Assembly: GCA_001972305.1 (NCBI GenBank)
Contig: BDDD01000894.1
Span: 62,001-126,000 of the forward strand
DNA from: Cephalotus follicularis
Taxonomy: Eukaryota; Streptophyta; Magnoliopsida; Oxalidales; Cephalotaceae
Reading direction: 5' to 3'
Length of the DNA: 64,000 nt
Under the pieces are notes generated by a model. It saw nothing but the letters and a program-made list of their open reading frames with translations. It was not told the DNA's origin and did not search any database. Made by a program: the position numbers and the translations under genes. Below are positions 56,840 to 64,000 of the stretch, piece after piece; within the stretch, counting starts at the first letter, position 1, and each line of letters starts with the position of its first letter.

Positions 56840-57666
56840 CTCTGCGAACCAGTGCCATGCAAATCGATCTAACTACTCCAACGGATCATGGTAAGCAGAT
56901 AACTTAAGCTCAGGGATAGGAAATACAACTACAGGTTGTCATATCATCCATATAATAGTTTATCCAACATTCATTTCATCATGCAAGCCAAAGCCATATA
57001 AGGTTCAACATGCATGCACAATAATCACATTGATTCTCAGTAGCAAGCATAACAGCTCCCAAAATAGTAGCAAATACGTCCTAAATCAGTAGCTACAAGT
57101 CGTATAACCAGGCATTTCAAATCATAGAGCATGTAGTAATTTTAAGCTCAAAATACCATTACAACTTCCCCTACCTTTGATTCCAAGTTAGGAATCCGTA
57201 AGTCCACCTCTTTGCGTTCCAATCAGTGACGTTCTGAGCTCTCCAGAAGCTCCAACTCCAAGCCCAGCAGCTCCAAGGATGGCCCAATAGCTTCATCTCG
57301 AGCTCCAAGTTTAAACAATGGTAAAAACACTCTTCTTCCCTCTTTTCTTTGTGTCTTTCTCTATTGTTTTCTCTGGTTCTCTAACCTTTCAGTACCAGTA
57401 TGAGGGAGGTGAGTGAAGATGTTTTTTATGCAGAGTCTTTCTTCCTTTTCTTCCTTCACTCCTCACATGGCACTAAATGCCACACTCTCCCATTCTCATG
57501 CATGCACACACTCACAGGTCTGATTTCTCTGCCCCGTGAAGTTTTGCATGATGCACATGTGTCCTCTCCTTCCATCCATTCGGCTGCATGCAGCACAGAT
57601 GGCCTCCACTTCCAATGTCAGTTGTAACATGTGATTTCTATCACATGCAACAAACAGAGCATGATC

Positions 57667-57817
57667 CAGTCGACTGCCCTTCCCTGGCAGTCGGCTGTTC
57701 GCCTGGCAGTCTGTTGCCAAGTGTCACGACAGTTGGCCAGTCGACTGGTTCATCCAACCAGTCGACTGCCCCCATATGCAGCCATCCAGTCAGCTGGTCT
57801 TCCGTGCTAGTCGACTG
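57667..57817. repeat. CAGTCGRCTG array 2, gypsy B right LTR
   Basis: Counterpart of 50249-50399 with the same spacing. First copy is CAGTCGACTG here and CAGTCGGCTG in the left LTR. Confidence 0.9.
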
Positions 57818-58032
57818 TCCCCAGTGTATTTTCCAAGTAATCACACTTCTAAGTACATAATTGATTCAAAAGTAACATCATCATGGTTTGGGAAAATATC
57901 ATCAAATTCGGAAAAATCCATCAATTTATTGATTTCACAAATAATGTACGTTTACATTGTGAAATTACAATACATGAAAATTACAAGCGTTACATGCTTA
58001 TGCGCTAAAGCGTTTATACGCTAGGCGCTAAA

Positions 58033-58107
58033 GCATCGACTCTTTTGAGAAAAGCGTCGAAAACTACGCAGTAAAGGATCAACGCTTTTGAGAAAACGCG
58101 TCGATGC
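58033..58107. repeat. GTCGAC array in copia-3 leader, right part
   Basis: GCATCGACTC/GCGTCGAAAA at 58033/58054 and GGATCAACGC/GCGTCGATGC at 58076/58098, 21 and 22 bp apart. Both spacers contain TTTTGAGAAAA, a perfect 4-bp stem with a GAG loop. This continues the cluster cut at 47883. Confidence 0.85.
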
Positions 58108-58570
58108 TTACGCATTTAACACAGTGCCAGAAGTTGACGAAAGCGTTGATGCTTAAGGAAGCATTGACGCTTGACGCATGAACATAGACACTTTGTCTAA
58201 AAGCATTGACGCTCTAGCGTTAAATTACGGGAAAAATGCGTTTTCATAGAAATCCCATCAATTGTCTATATTTATAGAAATAAATCTATCAAGATTGTTA
58301 GTTAATTCAATGAGATTGAATATGCATGATGGTATGGCTATGGACTTGACCTAGTTTATCATATTTTATTCAAGTGTTGAATGTATGGTTTTTATTTTTC
58401 ATATTTTTTGGGTTGTAATATTTTGAGACTTGTATGTCTCTCTTCTCTTTCTTAATTTGTATCTATAATTCTTCTTCACCTCCTTGTAACTCCCCTTGAT
58501 TTATTTCAAGGTTTCTATAGTTTATAGTTGGTTTATGTAAATGAAGAGCAAGTGTCGTAGCCGAAGCAAG

Positions 58571-58660
58571 TTGGAGGAGAACGAAGATATTACATGGCCC
58601 ATGCATGTATGGGAGTTGGAGGAGAACGAAGATATTACATGGCCCATGCATGTATGGGAG
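58571..58660. repeat. Exact 45-bp tandem duplication
   Basis: TTGGAGGAGAACGAAGATAT...TGTATGGGAG occurs twice back to back without a mismatch. The unit includes CCCATGCATG, a near-palindrome. Confidence 0.95.
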
Positions 58661-59028
58661 TGAATGTATGATTGTAATAACATACCTAAGAATGAGACCA
58701 GCAGCTTGTTTGAGAGTCAAACAAGTTGCAATAGTAAAGTCCATAACCTGCCATTAGTTAATAGTATGTATGTGATGCATGTCTAAATTCGGTTCTTGAG
58801 GTTCAAATGGCCTCCCCCTTAGAGGTTCCAACGGCCTCTCCATATTATGCCATCTACCTGTAATTCGATTAATAAAGGGTTGACTAATAATAATAATAAT
58901 AATGAGACTTATATTATTATTCCTCGATTATACCATGATATCAAGTTAAAGCGACACAGGCACAAGATAGTGTTCGGTCATTTCCTTCTGTCATTACAAC
59001 TGATATAGATGCTTTTGGAAATTGTGAG

Positions 59029-59332
59029 TGTTTTGGCCCCCGTTATGGCTTTCCTTTTCTAGGAACATCTATATGAGTTGAACATGATATGTACATACAT
59101 ATGAATTTTGAAAGTGAATGTTTTGGCCCCCGTCAAGATTCACATTAATTGATTCATTGTGTGTTGGATGGTAGGTTAAACTTGACCAGAATGCATATGG
59201 CGTTTTGGCCCCCGTCAAGGTCATGTGTAGACTAGAGGCAAAAGCGATGATCGGGAATCATGCTATTGTATGGTTGACAAGAGTTTGCCTAACTACAATA
59301 TTCAGTATAGCGTTTTGGCCCCCGTCAAGGTT
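59029..59332 (+). repeat. Four-copy leader motif GTTTTGGCCCCCGTCAAGG
   Basis: TTTTGGCCCCCGT starts at 59031, 59121, 59203 and 59313. The last three continue CAAGG or CAAGA. Intervals are 90, 82 and 110 bp. Lies 230-530 bp upstream of gag. Confidence 0.9.
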
Positions 59333-59562
59333 ATATTGAATATGTTGTAGGACACTGATCCCCACTCGGAAATAAGATCCATGACAATTGGATTGTTGTT
59401 TCTCATCTCCCATAATATTTGAGGGTTATGGGATTCGCGTAAAATAGTGGGAGCCTGAGATGAAAAACACCTAAAAGATTAAAGACCAAATCTTTATGGT
59501 TATAAACATTTAAATTGAATTTATCTGAATATTGTCTTCATTTTATATCTGTAGAAATTGCA

Positions 59563-60449
59563 ATGACCAACCCCCTCATTGTAATTGTTGAGAAGAATCA
59601 GTTGACAGGTCCAAATTATGTGGACTGGCTACGGAATGTCAAATTAGTTTTGAATTCTGAGGACATGGATTATGTCTTAGAAGCCCCTATGCCAGCACTG
59701 CTTGCTGAAGATGCCTCAATCGACGATCATGCCATTTGTAAGAAATGGGTAGCTAATGAAAAGAAAGTCAGAAGCTACATAATGGCATCAATTAGCAATG
59801 CCCTACAAGTCCAGCATGAATCGATGCGAGACTCTAGGAAAATTCTCCTACATCTCCGCGAGTTATACGGAGTGAGTAGTAGGAATGCTCGGTTCCAGCT
59901 CATTGCTGAGCTGTATGGTACTAAAATGGCTGAAGGATCTTCTGTTAATGATCATGTGCTTAAGATGATCAATGCGATTGAACGTCTTACTGTTCTTGGC
60001 GTCATTCAGTATGCTGAATTAAGCACAAATCTGATCCTTTCTCACTTTCACCTTCTTTCTCTAGTTTCATCACCAATTTTAACATGAATAGGATATCAGC
60101 TACTCTGTTTGATCTTCTAAACATCCTAAAGAAAGCCGAAGTGAACATGAATAAGGGCAAGGGGCCAGTCATGATGGTAGGATCGTCCCATAGACCCAAG
60201 AGGGAGGGCAAGTCCAACCTTGAGAAGGGAAATACTAAAAGTGGGATAATACCACCATGGGTGGTATCTTTCAAACCAGCGAGAGCCAGACCACATAATA
60301 AGACAAACCAGCAAGTTGTTCCTGCGCTGGACATTATCGCAAGAGTTGCACCTACTAAGGAGTCTGTCTCAGAAGCTCCTGCTAAGGGACCGTGCTTCCA
60401 CTGTGGGAAGCCAGAACATTGGAAGAGGATCTGTGTGACATTCGGTTGA
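59563..60449 (+). pseudogene. copia-3 gag
   Basis: ATG at 59563 (MTNPLIVIVEKNQLTGPNYV, then DWLRNVKLVL) chosen by alignment with the copia-1 gag start; the frame is open slightly further upstream without homology. The Gag domain continues LLHLRELYGVSSRNARFQLI and GTKMAEGSSVNDHVLKMINA. A frameshift near 60040 moves the rest into another frame (NMNRISATLFDLLNILKKAE), which ends with a zinc knuckle CFHCGKPEHWKRIC and a TGA at 60447. Confidence 0.9.
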
Positions 60450-60753
60450 TCATTTGGCAAAGGTATGCCCTATTTTTCTTATATAGAGGTGAATATGAAT
60501 ATTTTTTATTCATCTTCATGGATTTTAGACAGCAGATGTGGGACTCACATATGTTCTAATTTACAGGCCCTCGCCGGTAGAAGAAACCTTGAGAAGGGTG
60601 AGGGAGATCTACAGCTTGTGGATGGATCCATCGTTGAAGCCATAACTATAGGACCAGTTTATATTTAGTTGCCTTCGGTCCAGAGTTTAGAACTCAAACA
60701 TTGTGTTTATTCACCTCACATTTTGTGAAATATTATTTCTATTCCAGCATTAG
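60450..60753 (+). pseudogene. copia-3 protease
   Basis: Same frame as the end of gag, after a TGA. Contains SSWILDSRCGTHICSNLQAL: the copia protease site D-S-G-C reads D-S-R-C, so the conserved glycine is replaced by arginine, which should abolish activity. A TAG at 60666 follows VYI and another stop follows PHIL near 60725. Confidence 0.82.
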
Positions 60754-61437
60754 ATGCTGAAGGTTTTCATATTTTTTTTGAAAGACAAGTGTTGTTCTAT
60801 TTTATTTAATAATATGATTTATGCAAAATGTTTCCTTCATGATGGCTTATATATATTCAGTAAACATGAGACTGTTTTCAATATGCAAAAATACAATAAA
60901 AGAAAGAGAGATGAAATTAATCAATCCTACCTATGGCATTGCAGACTTGGTCATATAAGTGAGAAAAGAGGCAGCAGGTTGATCTCGGATGGATATTTTG
61001 ATTTTTCAACGTATCAACCGCTTCCAACTTGTGAACCCTGTCTTAAAGGTAAAATGACCAAATCTCCCTTCCCAGGGAAAGGGGAAAGGACCGCAGAACA
61101 GCAAGGTCTAGTACATACTGATGTGTGTGGACCAATGACAGTTGATGCCCGAGGTGGATATTCCTACTTCATAACCGTTACGGATGTTCATTCTCGTTTT
61201 GGTTATTTGTACCTTATGCGACACAAATCTGAAGCCTTTGAAAAGTTCAAAGAATTCATACATGAAGTAGAGAAACAGACTGGTAAAAGTCTGAAAACTC
61301 TTCGATCAGATCGAGGTGGGGAGTATTTATCCACCGAGTTTTTAACTTATCTGAGAGATAATGGGATTATCTCTCAGTGGACCCCTCCGGGAACACCACA
61401 GCATAACGGTGTGTCTGAAAGAGGAATTTTACTTTGA
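60754..61437 (+). pseudogene. copia-3 integrase
   Basis: The frame changes in a run of eight T near 60770. It then gives the GAG-pre-integrase domain (YLWHCRLGHISEKRGSRLIS, CEPCLKGKMTKSPF) and the integrase core: HTDVCGPMTVDARGGYSYFI, LRSDRGGEYLSTEFL, WTPPGTPQHNGVSER with all three acidic residues. A small deletion after SER shifts the frame and ends the open stretch at 61437. Confidence 0.9.
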
Positions 61438-61879
61438 TAGACATGGTGTGTAGCATGATGATTGGTGTTGGACTTCCACTGTATTTCTCGAGTTATGCTT
61501 TAGAGACTACCGTTGTATTATTGAATAGGACTCCAACGAAATCTGCTCCCACGACCCCATATGAGATATGGAAAGGGAAGAAACCCAATCTTAGTTACCT
61601 AAGAATATGGGGCTGCCCTGCATATATTAAGCAGGCAGCAACAGATAAATTGGAATCTAGGTCCATCAAATGTAAACTTTTGCGATATCCTAAAGAAACA
61701 AGAGGATATTACTTCTATTATCCACCAAACAACAAAGTGTTTGTAGCCAGGCATGCTACTTTTCTTTAGAAGGACTTCCTGTTAGAAGACAGTAGTGGGA
61801 GTATGATAGAATTAGATAAAGATCTAAAGAACCACAAGTTGAGGGCCTATCCAATCCTGTTCAAATTGATGATCCTGAA
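61434..61879 (+). pseudogene. copia-3 integrase C-terminus and linker
   Basis: IDMVCSMMIGVGLPLYFSSY, LLNRTPTKSAPTTPYEIWKG and LRIWGCPAYIKQ form the integrase C-terminal region. TAG at 61767 follows ARHATFL. The same frame continues to about 61880, where another frame change leads into RT. Confidence 0.85.
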
Positions 61880-63577
61880 ATGTCAGCTACCAGAGATACA
61901 CAACCTCTGCGTAGAACTACCCGATTACCTAGGGAACCTAAGAGATACTATGGTAGCTTTCTCATTGAAGGTACCCAAGAGGTAAATTTCATGAATAATG
62001 ATCCGATAAGCTACAAAGAAGCCATATGCGATATGGACTCAGAGAAATGGCTTAAAGCCATGAATTCTGAAATGGAATCCATGTACTCCAATCAAGTTTG
62101 GAGTCTAGTAGATGCACCTGAAGAGGTTAAACCCTTAGGTTGCAAATGGATTTTCAAAAGGAACCTTGGAGACGATGGAAAGTTGAAGACCCTCTAAGCT
62201 AGGCTCGTAGCCAAAGGTTACAATCAACGGGAAGGGAATGATTATAAGGAAACTTTCTCTCCCGTAGCCATGCGTAAATCCATTCAGATTTTACTTGCTG
62301 TAGCTGCACATTTTGACTATGAGATATGGAAAATAGATGTGAAAACTTCTTTTCTCAATGTAAAGATTGATGAAGACATATATATGTCTCAACCTGAGGG
62401 TTTCATATCCACTGGTGAGGACCACAAAGTGTCCAAACTTCAGAAGTCCATTTATGGACTGAAGCAAGCTTCTAAAAGTTGGAACATCCGATTCGATGAG
62501 ACAATAAAAGAGTTTGATTTCATTAAGAATCGAGATGAACCATGTGTGTATAAAAAGGTTAGTGGGAGCTTAGTGACTTTTCTGGTCTTGTACGTTGATG
62601 ACCTACTCCTTATAGGAAATGATGTGATCATGTTATCGAACGTAAAGGCTTGGTTATCTACAATTTTCTCCATGAAAGACTTTGGAAAAGCTTCCTATAT
62701 TATGGGAATAAAGGTCTATAGAGATAGGTCAAGAAGGATGATAGGGTTGTCCCAGTCTTTGTACATTGACAGAGTGCTTAAGCGGTTTAGCATGGAAAAT
62801 TCCAAGAGAGGTTACCTACCTCTATGTCATGAGATTTTACTTTCTAAGTAGATGTCTCCCAAGACAGCTGAAGAAAAATAGAGGATGATGCACATTCCAT
62901 ATGCTTCGGCAATTGGAAGCGTCATGTATGCTATGCTTTGCACTAGACCAGATATCACCTATGCTATAAGTGTTACAAGCAGAAATCAGTCAGATCCAGG
63001 TGAGAGCCACTGGAAGGCTGTCAAAGATATCCTCAAGTACCTTAACAGGACTAAGGATTTATTCTTGATGTATGGAGGAAAAGGTTTGAAAATTGAGGGT
63101 TTTACTGACTCTAATTTTTAGACATATGTGGATGATTCAAAATCAAAATCGGGGTTTGTGTACACCTTGAATGGTGGATCAATGAGCTTGAAGAGTTCCA
63201 AGCAACCTACCACTACGAATTCAGTGACTGAAGCTGAATACATTGCGGCATCGGAAGTTGCCAAGGAAGGTGTATGGATGAAGAAGTTCATCGAAGGTTT
63301 GGGTGTTGTTCCTGACAATGAAGATCCAGTATCTTTGTACTGCGATAACAATGGAGCGATAGCATAATCGAAGGAGCCAAGATCGCACTCAAAGTCTAAG
63401 CACATTCTCATGCGCTTTCACCTTATACGTGAGATCGTTGATCGAGGAGATATAAAACTTGACCGAGTTCCAAGTAAAGACAATATTGCTGACCCGCTAA
63501 CTAAGGCACTACCAAAGGCGGTCTTTGACAGACACCTTGATGCTATGGGTGTTAGACACTATGGAAACTGGCTTTAG
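61880..63577 (+). pseudogene. copia-3 reverse transcriptase and RNase H
   Basis: One frame of 566 codons with five or so stops (near 62196, 62849, 62879, 63119 and 63366). Visible in order: KWLKAMNSEMESMYSNQVWS, GCKWIFKRN, ARLVAKGYNQREGNDYKETF, KIDVKTSFLNV, YGLKQASKSWN, the intact active site YVDD at 62591-62602, then PYASAIGSVMYAMLCTRPDI, DILKYLNRTKDLFL, SVTEAEYIAASEVAKEGVWM, YCDNNGAIA and NIADPLTKALP. Ends YGNWL-TAG at 63577. Unlike copia-1 it keeps both catalytic aspartates, but it is still interrupted. Confidence 0.92.
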
Positions 63578-63579
63578 CA

Positions 63580-63592
63580 CCTAGTGGGTGAT
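63580..63592 (+). other. copia-3 polypurine tract
   Basis: CTAGTGGGTGAT lies between the pol stop and the LTR start. It corresponds to the AAGTGGGAGAT tract of copia-1. Confidence 0.8.
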
Positions 63593-64000
63593 TGTTAGAA
63601 ATAAAGTGATGCAAGCCAGTGTCAAGCTTGTATTTACTTTATCTTGTATAAACGATTTATAAATTCAATAAAGATGTTTATCTTTTATCAATGGCTATGA
63701 GTTCGTTTCATTAATACATGCTTTATTAATTAAAAATGAATGTCCTGGAATAAGGTTAGAGAACCAAGTTCATGATGAGATTATAATGTGAGATATGGAA
63801 TCTCGGTGTACTTTATTTTGAATCTTCCTGGTCATAGGATTGACACTCAGGGCATGATCAATCCGGATTGACCAGCACGTACTGTCGAATCGGTAAGCAG
63901 AGGGTGACTGATCATACACTCACTTGCATGGACGATGCTCTGACAACTACGTGGGTGCTCGTTTAATGAGTTCATTGAAGGTGACTATTGATAGAATATA
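63593..64000 (+). repeat. copia-3 3' LTR, partial
   Basis: Starts TGTTAGAAATAAAGTGA and matches 42914-43136 and 46205-46370. It shows the uninterrupted site of the nested 3-kb insertion (CTGGTCATAGGATTGACAC at about 63828-63846). It continues beyond the window. Confidence 0.93.

Larger units (their letters stand above)
47884..57994 (-). mobile_element. gypsy B: near-complete Ty3/gypsy chromovirus
   Basis: About 10.1 kb: LTRs 47884-50575 and 55302-57994 (2692 and 2693 bp), primer-binding site, and a gag-pol of one unbroken frame from 55190 to 50622 interrupted only by about seven stops. Both ends are TG...CA. The five bases outside do not match (CGACG left, TGCTT right), so the target duplication is lost or the element is a recombinant. 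It inserted into a palindrome array of the copia-3 leader. Related to gypsy A and C by LTR plan and by protein sequence. Confidence 0.9.
55302..57994 (-). repeat. gypsy B 5' LTR (right)
   Basis: TGTCACACCCCGTTTAAAG to AATTACAAGCGTTACA. Differs from the left LTR mostly by scattered transitions (about eight in the first 210 bases by eye). Equivalent palindrome clusters are at 56583-56839 and 57667-57817. Confidence 0.92.
57995..59562 (+). other. copia-3 leader, right part
   Basis: Continues the leader after gypsy B and ends at the gag start codon. No gene. From the left it contains palindrome pairs (58033/58054, 58076/58098 and a looser pair at 58143/58161), AT-rich sequence, an exact 45-bp duplication at 58571-58660, an AAT microsatellite (58889-58902), four GTTTTGGCCCCCGT motifs (59029-59330), and just before gag a segment similar to the copia-1 leader (GATCCCCACTCGGAAATAAGA, GGGTTATGGGATTCG, AAAGACCAAATC). 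Confidence 0.75.
42914..64000 (+). mobile_element. copia-3: Ty1/copia element with two nested insertions, right end outside window
   Basis: 5' LTR from 42914 to 47643 (interrupted by 43137-46199), primer-binding site 47647, leader 47658-59562 (interrupted by gypsy B, 47884-57994), gag-pol 59563-63577, polypurine tract, and a 3' LTR from 63593 that continues past 64000. The two LTR starts match closely (TGTTAGA(G/A)ATAAAGTGA; GTATTTACTTTATCTTGTAT). Without insertions the 5' LTR is about 1660 bp. Gag, leader and pol are closely related to copia-1. Coding sequence has several frameshifts and stops. Confidence 0.88.

Noticed and set aside
58463-58744. 93-codon minus-strand frame with an internal repeat (LPYMHGPCNIFVLLQ)
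   Set aside because: The repeat is only the exact 45-bp DNA duplication read in frame. No homology or gene context in the copia-3 leader.

Overview
This window is plant nuclear DNA made almost entirely of LTR retrotransposons. I see no host gene, tRNA, rRNA or bacterial feature. The families (Athila-type, chromovirus/Tekay-type Ty3-gypsy, Sirevirus and Angela/Tork-like Ty1-copia), primer-binding sites matching plant initiator tRNA-Met, and deep nesting point to a flowering plant and to heterochromatin (inference). I cannot name the species. Every polyprotein gene is broken, mostly by single in-frame stops, so nothing here looks autonomous as read.

Layout. 1-5215: gag scrap, Athila-like LTR region, pieces of gypsy and Sirevirus LTRs, and a chromovirus LTR with ~165 bp tandem repeats. 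5216-7895: Athila-type gag-protease, minus strand. 7896-11097: 3' part of a plus-strand gypsy pol with its LTR. 11098-31476: a composite minus-strand copia ('copia-1') arranged LTR-internal-LTR-internal-LTR fragment, whose middle LTR is split by a complete gypsy ('gypsy A', 19477-28783) with a perfect 5-bp target duplication. 31477-36766: a gypsy LTR ('gypsy C') with pol remnants, split by a solo copia LTR with duplication TATAT. 36767-38620: two LTR pieces in opposite orientation. 38621-42505: Sirevirus gag-pol remnant with its 5' LTR. 42506-42913: copia integrase scrap. 42914-64000: one very large plus-strand copia ('copia-3') whose 5' LTR holds a 3-kb LTR-like insertion, whose leader holds a near-complete gypsy ('gypsy B', 47884-57994), and whose 3' LTR runs off the window.

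The most unusual signal is non-coding. Short palindromes centred on GTCGAC occur in clusters inside the LTRs or leaders of at least seven element families of both superfamilies. Copies are spaced about 21 bp apart, two helical turns. Two 'words' exist, GCGTCGACGC and CAGTCGACTG/CAGTCGGCTG. Each element uses one word in all its clusters, and related gypsy LTRs carry different words at the same two positions. Spacers in many pairs are themselves self-complementary. This looks like a shared cis-module (protein-binding array, RNA dimerisation/packaging structure or silencing target) that I have not seen described in this form. Palindrome-rich LTR regions are known for sireviruses, but not, to my knowledge, a phased, swappable word shared across families.
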